64,000 bases of DNA, from contig NZ_JACHDS010000001.1 of assembly GCF_014201195.1 (NCBI RefSeq), forward strand, positions 1,054,001-1,118,000, written 5' to 3'. A program made the translations under genes and the position numbers. Positions 44,798-53,662 of the stretch are shown here, in pieces. How positions within the stretch are numbered: the stretch's first letter is position 1; each line of letters starts with the position of its first letter. This DNA is from Nocardiopsis mwathae. GTDB taxonomy: Bacteria; Actinomycetota; Actinomycetes; Streptosporangiales; Streptosporangiaceae. The notes under the pieces were generated by a model. It did not search any database. It was not told where the DNA came from and saw only the letters and a list, made by a program, of their open reading frames with translations.

Positions 44798-47175
44798 CCG
44801 GTGACGAGAAGCGCCGCTACCCCGCGCGCCGGGGGGCGAGGGACAGCAGGTCGGCCGCGGACGCGCGCAACTCCGCCGGCCGTCCCACTCGCGGATCGGC
44901 CGCCCGCGGACTGCTCGACGACCTGCCGGAGGCGGGCCGGGGCGCAGGTGCCCCCGCGGCCGGGACCGCGGCCACCGCGCCGCGGCGCAACCCGTTCCAC
45001 ACCCCGGCGAAGCCCGCGGCGGCGCCGCGCACGCCCGCGTCCGAACCCGCGCCCCGACCGGAGGCCGACCGCGCGGGCGGGGCGGCCGGGAGCGCCGCAC
45101 CGGCGCCACCGGCGGAGGCGGTGCCGTCGCCGGTGCCCGCTGCGGACCCGGACACGGGGGACGCCGCCCCGCCCTACCGGCCCCCGGCCCGGCGCGACAA
45201 GACCCAGCAGCACACCGGACAGGAACAGGAAACGGAATCCCCTTTGGAACCGAACGTCATCCCGTTGCGGGGAGGCGGCCCCGACCGCGCCCCCGCGACC
45301 ACCGTCGACCCTCCGGGGGGCGATACGGACGATCGCGCGCAGCACGCCGAGCCGGCGCCGGTGCACGAGCCGCCGTTCGCGCCGCGGTACGAGCCCGCGG
45401 AGTCGGCTCCGTCCGAACCGCCGCCGGCCGTCCCCGCACCACCCGACCTGCACACCTATGCCGAGCAGGACCGCGACGCCATCTATCGGGCGATGCGCGA
45501 GCGCCGCGACGTGCGGATGGGCTTCCGGGCCGACCCCGTACCCGACGAGGTGCTCACGCGGGTCCTCGGCGCGGCCCACATGGCGCCGTCGGTCGGCTTC
45601 TCCCAACCGTGGGACTTCCTCATCGTCGAGGACGAGGCCGTCCGCGCGAGCGTCCAGGACCTCGCCCAGTCGCAGCGCGAGGAGTACGCCCGCGCGCTTC
45701 CGGCCGCCCGCGCCCGCGCGTTCTCCGGGCTCAAGGTCGAGGCGATCCTGGACACCCCGCTCAACATCGTCGTCACCGTCGACGCGACGCGCGGCGGACG
45801 GCACACCCTCGGGCGCCACGCGCAGCCGCAGACCGCCGCGTACTCCACGGCGCTGGCCGTGCAGAACCTGTGGCTGGCGGCGCGTGCCGAGGGCCTCGGG
45901 GTGGGCTGGGTGAGCTTCTTCGACGAGCGCGATCTCGCCGCCGTCCTCGATCTCCCCCCGCACCTGCAGGTGGTGGCCTACCTGTGCGTGGGCTATGTGG
46001 AGGACTTCCCCACCGAGCCGGAGCTCGCCCTGGGCGGGTGGGCGCAGCGCCGCCCGCTGTCCTGGGCCGTGCACCGCGACCACTACGGGCGCCGCGGCCT
46101 GCCCGGTGAAGAGCCGACGAGTCTGCTGGAGGAGACCATCGCAGCCATCGGCCCCCTCGACCCGCGCGCCGTGGCCGAGGCGGAGGACCGGCACTCGCGC
46201 ATGACGATGCCGCCGGGTGCGCTCGGCGACCTGCAGGAGGTCGCGGTTCGGCTGGCCGGGCTGTCCGGGGAGTGCCCGCCGCCGATCCCCGAGCCGGCCG
46301 CCGTCGCGATCTTCGCCGGCGACCACGGCGTGCACGCCCAGGGGGTGACCTCCTGGCCGCAGGAGGTCACCGCGCAGATGGTGCAGAACTTCCTGTCCGG
46401 GGGCGCCGTGGCCAACGCCTTCGCCGCGCAGGTGGGTGCCGAGGTGACCGTGGTGGACGTGGGTGTCGTCGGCGACCTGCCCGCGGTCCCCGGCCTGCTG
46501 CCGCGCAAGATCGCGCGCGGCACGGCCGACATCAGCCGGGCCCCGGCGATGACGCGCACCCAGGCCGAGTACGCCATCGAGGCGGGCATCGAGGTCGCCC
46601 GCGACCTCGCCTCGGCGGGCAACCGGTGCCTGATCACCGGGGACATGGGCATCGCCAACACGACGCCCTCGGCCGCCCTGATCGCCGCGTTCACCGGTGC
46701 CGACCCGGCCGAGGTGACCGGGCGGGGCACCGGGGTGGACGACGCCGTGCACGAGCACAAGGTCGAGGTGGTCCGCCGGGCACTGGCGGTCAACGCGGTC
46801 GACCCGGAGGACCCCGTGGGCGTGCTCGCGGCCGTGGGCGGCCTGGAGCACGCCGCCCTGGCCGGGTTCATCCTCGGCGCGGCCGCCCTGCGGGTTCCGG
46901 TGCTGCTCGACGGGGTGATCGCCGGTGCGGCGTCGCTCGCGGCGGCCGCCATCGCCCCGGAGGCGACCAACGCGTGCTTCGCCGGGCACCGCTCCGCGGA
47001 GCCCGGGCACACGGTGGCGCTGGACCACCTCGGGCTGCGGCCGCTGGTCGACCTGGAGATGCGGCTGGGCGAGGGCTCCGGCGCGCTGCTCGCGCTGCCG
47101 CTGCTGCAGGCCGCGGCGCGCGCCCTTCGCGACGTCGCGACCTTCGACTCCGCCGGGGTCTCCGAGCGGGGGTGA
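44794..47175 (+). CDS. cobT: BluB–CobT fusion: DMB synthase and nicotinate-nucleotide–DMB phosphoribosyltransferase
   Basis: 793 residues in three parts. Residues 1–215 are Pro/Ala/Asp-rich and predicted disordered. Residues about 217–435 are a BluB flavin destructase domain (IYRAMRERRDVRMGF, AAHMAPSVGFSQPWDF, GLGVGWVSFF), which converts FMNH2 to 5,6-dimethylbenzimidazole. Residues about 443–793 are CobT (FAGDHGVHAQGVTSWPQEVT, GDMGIANTTPSAAL, and LGEGSGALLALP with the catalytic Glu near 760), which makes α-ribazole phosphate. The fusion channels DMB to its user in the lower-ligand pathway. It ends before a strong hairpin. Confidence 0.93.
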   Translation: MTGDEKRRYPARRGARDSRSAADARNSAGRPTRGSAARGLLDDLPEAGRGAGAPAAGTAATAPRRNPFHTPAKPAAAPRTPASEPAPRPEADRAGGAAGSAAPAPPAEAVPSPVPAADPDTGDAAPPYRPPARRDKTQQHTGQEQETESPLEPNVIPLRGGGPDRAPATTVDPPGGDTDDRAQHAEPAPVHEPPFAPRYEPAESAPSEPPPAVPAPPDLHTYAEQDRDAIYRAMRERRDVRMGFRADPVPDEVLTRVLGAAHMAPSVGFSQPWDFLIVEDEAVRASVQDLAQSQREEYARALPAARARAFSGLKVEAILDTPLNIVVTVDATRGGRHTLGRHAQPQTAAYSTALAVQNLWLAARAEGLGVGWVSFFDERDLAAVLDLPPHLQVVAYLCVGYVEDFPTEPELALGGWAQRRPLSWAVHRDHYGRRGLPGEEPTSLLEETIAAIGPLDPRAVAEAEDRHSRMTMPPGALGDLQEVAVRLAGLSGECPPPIPEPAAVAIFAGDHGVHAQGVTSWPQEVTAQMVQNFLSGGAVANAFAAQVGAEVTVVDVGVVGDLPAVPGLLPRKIARGTADISRAPAMTRTQAEYAIEAGIEVARDLASAGNRCLITGDMGIANTTPSAALIAAFTGADPAEVTGRGTGVDDAVHEHKVEVVRRALAVNAVDPEDPVGVLAAVGGLEHAALAGFILGAAALRVPVLLDGVIAGAASLAAAAIAPEATNACFAGHRSAEPGHTVALDHLGLRPLVDLEMRLGEGSGALLALPLLQAAARALRDVATFDSAGVSERG

Positions 47176-47597
47176 GGCTTGGAGCGGGGGCGTGGCACGG
47201 CCGCTCCCGGTTCCGTGTTGCGTGCGGGAACCACTGCGCCGCAGTGGTTCCCGCACACGGCGTCAGGGCGGCCGGGACCGCGGCCGATCGCTCGGCCCCG
47301 GTTTCGGACAAGTGGCAGTGGGTGGGAAATCACGGCCGATTCTGCGGTTTATGCAGGACTTCGGCGTGCATTATGTGCGGGAGCGCGGGCGAAACCCCGG
47401 TTTGACACGGTATTTTTTGGGGCATTGACGCACTCCGCCTCAGCGTCGAGCACGGGTGCGGGAACGAGCAGCGTGAACACGTGCCGGAGCAGGGGCGTGG
47501 GGCACCGGGAGACGGTCGCGGCGAAGGCGGATCGGCCGGTCCCGGGCACGACGTGGCCCGCGTTCGGACGCGGTCACAGATCTGGAGGTCAGCCCAG
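47176..47597. other. 422-bp leader region before cysG
   Basis: It begins with the terminator at 47222–47256, followed by an unexpectedly AT-rich block (47340–47430) with TTGACA at 47402–47407 and a run of six T. A 25-codon frame from ATG 47350 (MQDFGVHYVRERG..) has no ribosome-binding site. No cobalamin or other known riboswitch core was found. Confidence 0.45.
47222..47256. terminator. Hairpin after bluB-cobT
   Basis: A 16-bp perfect stem (GTGCGGGAACCACTGC / GCAGTGGTTCCCGCAC) with a 3-nt loop lies 46 nt past the stop. Confidence 0.75.
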
Positions 47598-48902
47598 GTG
47601 ACGTATCTTCTCGGCCTGCGTATGAACGGGCGCGACGTGCTGGTCGTCGGAGGCGGCCGCGTCGCCCAGCGCCGGGTCCCCGTCCTGCTGGAGTCAGGGG
47701 CGAAGGTGACCGTGATCGCGCCCGAGGCCACGGCGGCCCTGGAGGACCTCGCCTCGGCCGGCCGCATCACCTGGCACCGGCGCGGCTTCGAACCGGGCGA
47801 TGTGCGCGACGGCCGCCTCGGCGAGTTCTGGCTCGTCCACGCCGCGACCGACGCCCCCGAGGTCAACGCCGCGGTCGCCGAGGAGGCCGAGGCGGCCCGG
47901 CTATGGTGTGTGCGCGCCGACGACCGGCACGCCGCCACCGCTTGGACCCCCGCCAGCGGCAATGTGGGCGACGTGACCGTGGGTGTCGTCGCCAACGGCG
48001 ACCCGCGAAGAGCGGCCGGGCTGCGCGACGCCATCACCGACGGCCTGTCCGACGGCACCCTGGACGCGCGCCGCGGCCGCGAACCACTGCGCGGTGTCGC
48101 CCTGGTCGGCGGCGGCCCCGGCGACCCCGGCCTGATCACGGTCCGCGGCAGCCAACTGCTGTCCCAGGCCGACGTCGTGGTGGTCGACCGGCTCGCGCCC
48201 ATGTCCCTGCTCGACCGGCTGCCCGCCGAGGTCGAGATCGTCGACGCCAGCAAGATCCCCTACGGCCGCTCCATGAAGCAGGAGGAGATCAACCGGGTCC
48301 TCGTCGACCGGGCGCTGGCGGGGCGCTTCGTCGTGCGGCTCAAGGGCGGCGACTCCTTCCTGTTCGGGCGGGGCGGCGAGGAGGCGGCGGCCTGCGCCGC
48401 CGCCGGTGTCCCGGTCACCGTCGTGCCGGGCGTGACCAGTGCCCTGGCCGCCCCCGCCGGCGCCGGCATCCCCGCCACCCACCGCGGCGTCGCCCAAGAC
48501 CTGCACATCGTCTCCGCCCACGTCGTCCCGGGCGACCGGCGCTCCACCGTCGACTGGGCCGGGCTGGCGCGGGCCGGCGGGACCCTCGTGGTACTCATGG
48601 GGGTGGAACGCGTCGGCGCCATCGCCGCCGCCCTGATCGAGCACGGGCGCGCGGCCGACACCCCCGTCGCCGTGGTGCAGGACGGCACCCTGCCCACGCA
48701 GCGGACGATCGTCGCCACCCTCGGTACGGTCGCGCGGGCCGTCGCGGACGCCGGGGTGCGCCCCCCGGCCGTCATCGTCATCGGAGAAGTGGTGGATGCG
48801 GCCCGCGAACTTGACATACTGCACGAGGGGCCGGGTGAGCCGCCGGTGAGGACGAACGGCCCCGGCGGCGACGAATCCCCCGAGGGGAACCGGATCAGGT
48901 GA
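47598..48902 (+). CDS. cysG: Siroheme synthase/uroporphyrinogen-III C-methyltransferase
   Basis: 434 residues from GTG 47598, with GGAGGT 7 nt upstream. The N-terminal NAD-binding precorrin-2 dehydrogenase/ferrochelatase domain has VVGGGRVAQRR (16–26). The C-terminal SUMT domain starts near residue 170 (VALVGGGPGDPGLIT) and has RLKGGDSFLFGRGGEE and PGVTSALAAPA. It makes precorrin-2, sirohydrochlorin and siroheme, and so feeds both sulphite/nitrite reductases and cobalamin. Its TGA overlaps the GTG of the dynamin-like gene. Confidence 0.95.
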   Translation: MTYLLGLRMNGRDVLVVGGGRVAQRRVPVLLESGAKVTVIAPEATAALEDLASAGRITWHRRGFEPGDVRDGRLGEFWLVHAATDAPEVNAAVAEEAEAARLWCVRADDRHAATAWTPASGNVGDVTVGVVANGDPRRAAGLRDAITDGLSDGTLDARRGREPLRGVALVGGGPGDPGLITVRGSQLLSQADVVVVDRLAPMSLLDRLPAEVEIVDASKIPYGRSMKQEEINRVLVDRALAGRFVVRLKGGDSFLFGRGGEEAAACAAAGVPVTVVPGVTSALAAPAGAGIPATHRGVAQDLHIVSAHVVPGDRRSTVDWAGLARAGGTLVVLMGVERVGAIAAALIEHGRAADTPVAVVQDGTLPTQRTIVATLGTVARAVADAGVRPPAVIVIGEVVDAARELDILHEGPGEPPVRTNGPGGDESPEGNRIR

Positions 48903-50758
48903 CCGCGAAGAGCAAGGAGAAGGGCGGAAGCGCTATGCCCCGGCCGCCTGCCGCGCCGGAATCGACAGGGCCAGGTGAAGCGAGGGCGGAGTCGGCCGCC
49001 GCCCCCGGGCGGAGCGCACCCGCCCGGCACGAAGGCGCCCGGCCCGCCATCCCCTCCTCCAAGGCCAAGCACCGGGGCGGGGTCGCCGACGACAGCAGGT
49101 TCGAACGCGTCCTGGAAGGGCTGCGCGACCGAGTGCGCGCCATTACCTTCGCCGAGGGCCTGCCCGGCGCCACCGAGGGCGTGACGGCCCGCGCCGACGT
49201 GCTGCACCAGCTCGACGACTACGTGCTGCCGCGCGTACGCCGCCCCGACACCCCCCTGCTCATCGCGGTCGCGGGGTCCACCGGCGCCGGAAAGTCCACC
49301 CTCGTCAACAGCCTCGTCGGGGAGCAGGTCACCACCACCGGGGTGCGCCGCCCGACCACCAACAGCCCCGTTCTGGCCTGCAACCCGGCCGACGTCGACT
49401 GGTTCAACGAGGCCTCCTTCCTACCCACGCTGCCGCGCGTGCGCCAGGAGGGGCTGGCCATGCCGGGCAAGGACGGCATGCTGGTGCTGGCCGCCAGCGA
49501 GTGCATGCCCAAGGGCGTGGCGCTGCTGGACACCCCCGACGTCGACTCCGCGGTCGCCGCGCACCACGAGTTCGCAGCGAAGTTCCTCGACGCCGCCGAC
49601 CTGTGGGTGTTCGTCACCACCAGCCGCCGCTACGCCGACGCCCGGGTCTGGGAGTTCCTGCAGGTCGCGCGCGACCGCGACACCTCGCTCGCGGTGGTGC
49701 TCTCGCGGGTGCCCGAGCGCGGGCACGAACAGCTCACCCACCACTTCGGCGCCATGCTGGACGCCAACGGGCTGGGCAACGCGGCCCGGTTCCACATCCC
49801 CGAGACCGACCAGATCGCAGGTGAGCGCTTCACCGCCAACACCGCCGACCGCATCCGCGACTACCTGGCCGACGTCGCGGGCGACCTCGCCAAGCGCGAC
49901 CGCGTCTCCCGGCGCACCTTCATCGGCGTCGTCGACAGCTTCCGCACCCGCGTGCCCGAACTCGCCAAGCAGGTCGAGCGGCAGGTCGAGATCGGCCGGG
50001 TGCTGGAGAAGTCGGCGGCCACCGCCTACGACACCGCGGTCGCCGAGGTCACCCGGTCCGTCCAGGACGGTTCACTGCTCCGCGGCAACCTGCTGGCGCG
50101 CTGGCAGGACATCGCCGCCAGCGGCGAGCTGGCCCGCACCATGCGGCTGCGCGGCAAGCGGCGCGCCACGACCTCCGAGCAGGCCGCCGAGCGGGTGAAG
50201 GCGCTGCAGGGCGCGGTCCGCGACAGCCTGCAGGCCCTCATCCTGTCCTCGGCGGGGCGCGCCGCCGAGCAGGTCGCCGAGCGGTGGGAGGAGGTCCCCG
50301 GTGCGGCGGCCATGGCGGACGCGGCCCGGGGCGAGGCGGCCGGGGGCGAGCTGGCCCGCCGCACACGTGAGGAGATCACGGGCTGGCAGCAGCGCGTGGC
50401 GGAGCTGGTCGCGGCCGACGGCGCCACCAAGCGGTCCGTCGCCCGCTTCGTCACCTTCGACGCCACCGCGTTCACCCTCGTCCTCATCGTCGACCTGCTG
50501 GGGTACGCGGCGGTGGAGCCGACCACCCCGCGCAGCGCCGGGCCGACGCCGCAGCGATTGCTGAAAGGGCTCTTCGGGGCCGAATCGCTGCGTAACATTG
50601 GCACGATGGCACGCGACGACCTGCAGCGGTGCGTCACCGAGCTGCTGAACACCGAGCGCGCGCGCTTCCTCGACGCACTGTCCGCGGCGGGGCTGCCGCA
50701 AGAAGCCGATGCCGTCCAGCTCTACCAGGCCACGTACAACCTTGAGATTGCGCGATGA
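48899..50758 (+). CDS. dynA: Dynamin-like GTPase, first of pair (DynA-like)
   Basis: 619 residues from GTG 48899; ATG 48935 is another possible start. The N-terminus is low-complexity. The G domain has P-loop GSTGAGKST (126–134), switch Thr in RRPTTNSP, and DTPDVDS as G3. Helical regions follow, with one hydrophobic segment near 525–540 (FTLVLIVDLLGYAAV). Streptomyces encodes two adjacent dynamin-like proteins, DynA and DynB, that stabilise FtsZ ladders at sporulation septa. This pair has the same layout. An Era/YfjP-type GTPase label is a broader alternative. Confidence 0.75.
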   Translation: MTAKSKEKGGSAMPRPPAAPESTGPGEARAESAAAPGRSAPARHEGARPAIPSSKAKHRGGVADDSRFERVLEGLRDRVRAITFAEGLPGATEGVTARADVLHQLDDYVLPRVRRPDTPLLIAVAGSTGAGKSTLVNSLVGEQVTTTGVRRPTTNSPVLACNPADVDWFNEASFLPTLPRVRQEGLAMPGKDGMLVLAASECMPKGVALLDTPDVDSAVAAHHEFAAKFLDAADLWVFVTTSRRYADARVWEFLQVARDRDTSLAVVLSRVPERGHEQLTHHFGAMLDANGLGNAARFHIPETDQIAGERFTANTADRIRDYLADVAGDLAKRDRVSRRTFIGVVDSFRTRVPELAKQVERQVEIGRVLEKSAATAYDTAVAEVTRSVQDGSLLRGNLLARWQDIAASGELARTMRLRGKRRATTSEQAAERVKALQGAVRDSLQALILSSAGRAAEQVAERWEEVPGAAAMADAARGEAAGGELARRTREEITGWQQRVAELVAADGATKRSVARFVTFDATAFTLVLIVDLLGYAAVEPTTPRSAGPTPQRLLKGLFGAESLRNIGTMARDDLQRCVTELLNTERARFLDALSAAGLPQEADAVQLYQATYNLEIAR

Positions 50759-53562
50759 CGACTCAGCGGAACCCCGCTCACGCCGACGAGGAACCCGACG
50801 TGGCGGGAGCCCAGGCCGATCCGGGGGCATCTCCTCCCGCGGATCCCGCGCGGCACGCCCCGGAGGCGCCTGACGGCGCACACCGGGTACGCGGCGACGA
50901 CCAGTGGACCGGCTACTCCCTCCCGGCCAAGGTCCGCAGGGACGCCGGGTGGACGCAGCCCGCGGGCAACGCCTGGCCGCCGAGCCACCCGGAGGCGTCC
51001 GACCCCGCGTCCTACCCGGCGCTGCGCCGCGCCGTCGACATGCAGTCGGGCCCCCACCCCTCCCTCGCCGACGAGCAGGACGCCCCTCCGCCGCCCGGCC
51101 ACCCCGGGGACGGGAACCGCGCCCGCCCGGCCGGGGCGGAGCAGTGGGGCGACGCCGCCGCGGGCGCGGTCGGCGGGCCGGTCGGCCCCGCGCCGGACGC
51201 GGCATCGGCCTCGGGCACCTACCCGGCGCTGCGGCGCGCCGTCGACCGCGTCGGAGGGGGGCGCCGACGCAGGACCAACCCCGACCTCCTTGCCGACGAC
51301 CCGGACGACGGTGCCGGCTGGCGTACCGACGCCGGTGCCCCGCCCGTGGGCGGCCGCCGCTCCGCGACCGGCCCGCGAACGGCCATGACTCCGCCGCCCG
51401 CGACCGCGGAGGCACCCCCGGGCGACCCGGGCACCGTCCCGCCGGCTGCGGCGGCGAACACCGCTCCGCCCCCGGCGGATTCCGCCGCGCAGGCAGCGCC
51501 GGAGCCGCAGGGCACCGACGGCCCGGCCACCGGGGGAGCCGACCCCGCTGACCCGGCCGCCTCGGACGGCGGCGCCCGCCCCGAGCGCCCGACCCGCGGC
51601 GGTCGGCACGCCGCCCCGAAGCGGCCCGCGTCCGCGGTCGCGGCCGACACGGCCGTCGGCCCCCCGGAGGACACCGTCGACCCCGACGCCCCGGGGACCG
51701 GCCCGGTCCACGACGGCACCGACCCCGACGACCCCGAGCGGCTGGCCGACTGGGTGGGCGCGCTCACCGAGGCCGACGACGAGACCTCCAAGATCGCCGG
51801 TCGGCGCACCGGGCCGATCCCCATCGTCACCGACGAAACCCGCGGGGACTCCTCCGCCTGGGCGGCGACCGCGACCGATGAGGACGACGAGTACCGGATC
51901 AGCTCCAACGACCCGTGGCAGCCCATGCCCGCCACCACCCGCGAGGAGCTGATCGCCCGCCTCGACGCGCTGGCCGAGATCGTCGCGATCGGCCGCGACG
52001 ATTTCGACCCCGAGCTCATCGCGCACGCCCGCCACCTCCTCGACCATGCCGGTGCCCGGCTCCGCCTCTCGGGGGACCACACCGTCGTCGCGCTCGCGGG
52101 CGGCACCGGAAGCGGCAAGTCGTCGCTGTTCAACGCGTTGTGCGGGCTGGAGTTCTCCCGGGTCGGCATCACCCGCCCGACCACCTCCTCGGCGCACGCC
52201 TGTGTCTGGGGGAACGAGGGCGCCGACGGCCTGCTGGACTGGCTCGGCGTCCCGCACCGCAGCCGCCACTCGCGCACCAGCGTGCTGGACACCGGGAACT
52301 CCGAGCTCAGCGGTCTGATCCTGCTCGACCTGCCCGACCACGACTCCGTGCGGGCCATGCACACCGCCGAGGCCGACCGCCTCATCGGCGCCGCCGACCT
52401 GCTCATCTGGGTCCTCGACCCGCAGAAGTACGCCGACGCCGCGGTGCACCACCGCTACCTCAAGGAGATGTCGGGGTACGGTGCGGTCACGGTCGCCGTG
52501 CTCAACCAGGTCGACCGGGTGGAGCCCGAGGAGCTCGAAGAGCTCCTCACCGACCTGCGGCGGCTGCTGGAGACCGAGTCCGGTGTGCACCCGCGCGTGC
52601 TCACCACATCCGTCCTCACCGGCCACGGCGTCCGCGACCTGCGCGAGCTGCTCATCGGGACCGTCACCGAGCGGCGGGCGCTGATCGACCGGCTCGTCGC
52701 CGACCTCGACCAGGTCATCGTCGGCTTCGAGCGCTACCGGGGGGCCGCCGAGCCGCCCGCGGTGTCCGACGCGAGCCGCCTGCGCCTGGTCACCGACCTG
52801 CTGTCCGCGAGCGGGGTCTCCGCCATCGCCGACACCACCGAGACGGCGCACGAGCGGCGCGGCAGCAGACGGGTGGGCTGGCCGGTCACCCGTTGGGCGC
52901 GCAAGCTGCGTCGCGATCCGCTGCGCGCCATCCGCATGGGCTTCCACAGCGACGACGACGAACGCGGCGTGACCGGCCCGGTCGACGCCCACCAGGCCGA
53001 GATCGAGACCGCGACGGCCCAGATCGCCGACGGCGCCGGGGGCTCCCTGCCGTCTCCGTGGCCCAAGCGGCTGCGGGCGGCGGCCCGCCGCAACCTGCGC
53101 GACCTTCCGGTGGGCCTGGGCAACGCCATCAGCGAGACCGTGCCCGATGCCGAGGACACACCGCTGTGGTGGCAGATCGTGCGCGTCCTGCAGTACGCGC
53201 TGCTGGCCACGGCGGGCGCGGGCCTGGCCTGGTTCTGCACCCTGCTGGTCAGCTGGGTCGGTGGCGGGCTCACCGGCATCGGCCTGCTGGACGACCCCGC
53301 CTACCTCGGCTTCGCGGGGGCCGTGGTGGTCGCGACGCTGGCCGTGGGCTGGCTGACCGACGTGGGCTGCCGCAACCTCGTGTCGGTCGCCGCGACCCAG
53401 CGCCGCGACCAGGTCGAGAGGGAGAGCGCCGAGCGGGTCCGGGCGATCGCCGAGGAGCTGGTCATCACGCCCTTGGAAGAGGAGCTGGCCCGCTACCGCG
53501 CCTTCCGCCGGGCGCTCGGCACCGCCCTGGTGAAGCACGATGAGCAGGACGGGAGCCACTAG
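50755..53562 (+). CDS. dynB: Dynamin-like GTPase, second of pair (DynB-like)
   Basis: 935 residues, overlapping its partner by ATGA. About 380 N-terminal residues are disordered, with two repeats of the YPALRRAVD motif, each preceded by a Ser/Ala-rich stretch. The G domain has GGTGSGKSS (449–457), TRPTTSSAH, DLPDHDS as G3, and NQVD as G4. Two membrane helices lie near 815–870, matching the two-pass membrane anchor of DynB. It would act with the preceding GTPase at membranes during division. The repeated YPALRR motif may be a docking site. Confidence 0.75.
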   Translation: MTTQRNPAHADEEPDVAGAQADPGASPPADPARHAPEAPDGAHRVRGDDQWTGYSLPAKVRRDAGWTQPAGNAWPPSHPEASDPASYPALRRAVDMQSGPHPSLADEQDAPPPPGHPGDGNRARPAGAEQWGDAAAGAVGGPVGPAPDAASASGTYPALRRAVDRVGGGRRRRTNPDLLADDPDDGAGWRTDAGAPPVGGRRSATGPRTAMTPPPATAEAPPGDPGTVPPAAAANTAPPPADSAAQAAPEPQGTDGPATGGADPADPAASDGGARPERPTRGGRHAAPKRPASAVAADTAVGPPEDTVDPDAPGTGPVHDGTDPDDPERLADWVGALTEADDETSKIAGRRTGPIPIVTDETRGDSSAWAATATDEDDEYRISSNDPWQPMPATTREELIARLDALAEIVAIGRDDFDPELIAHARHLLDHAGARLRLSGDHTVVALAGGTGSGKSSLFNALCGLEFSRVGITRPTTSSAHACVWGNEGADGLLDWLGVPHRSRHSRTSVLDTGNSELSGLILLDLPDHDSVRAMHTAEADRLIGAADLLIWVLDPQKYADAAVHHRYLKEMSGYGAVTVAVLNQVDRVEPEELEELLTDLRRLLETESGVHPRVLTTSVLTGHGVRDLRELLIGTVTERRALIDRLVADLDQVIVGFERYRGAAEPPAVSDASRLRLVTDLLSASGVSAIADTTETAHERRGSRRVGWPVTRWARKLRRDPLRAIRMGFHSDDDERGVTGPVDAHQAEIETATAQIADGAGGSLPSPWPKRLRAAARRNLRDLPVGLGNAISETVPDAEDTPLWWQIVRVLQYALLATAGAGLAWFCTLLVSWVGGGLTGIGLLDDPAYLGFAGAVVVATLAVGWLTDVGCRNLVSVAATQRRDQVERESAERVRAIAEELVITPLEEELARYRAFRRALGTALVKHDEQDGSH

Positions 53563-53662
53563 GGCGTGTTCGGCGGATGCTTTCCGGTGAGCGAGCAGCC
53601 GTCCGGCGCAGCGAGCGTCGTTCCGGTGGCCGCGAGCCGGAAACGATCCGTCAGACACGCCC
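53562..53662. repeat. 101-bp imperfect inverted repeat (MITE-like or terminator)
   Basis: The ends GGGCGTGT (53562–53569) and ACACGCCC (53655–53662) match. Inward, GGATGCTTTCCGG and CCGGAAACGATCC pair with two mismatches, giving a ~27-bp imperfect stem. It starts at the dynB stop codon. Such terminal-inverted-repeat units are often dispersed in actinobacterial genomes. Confidence 0.6.

Noticed and set aside
43234-47256. 1340-codon minus-strand frame over cobC and bluB-cobT
   Set aside because: Antisense shadow; the plus-strand genes have complete catalytic motifs and ribosome-binding sites.
47350-47427. 25-codon frame before cysG as a leader peptide
   Set aside because: No Shine-Dalgarno sequence and no run of regulatory codons; kept only as part of the leader description.
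48260-49207. 315-codon minus-strand frame over cysG and dynA
   Set aside because: Antisense shadow of two motif-supported genes.
53562-53662. Remnant of an insertion sequence
   Set aside because: No transposase fragment could be found inside or beside the inverted repeat; reported only as a repeat.
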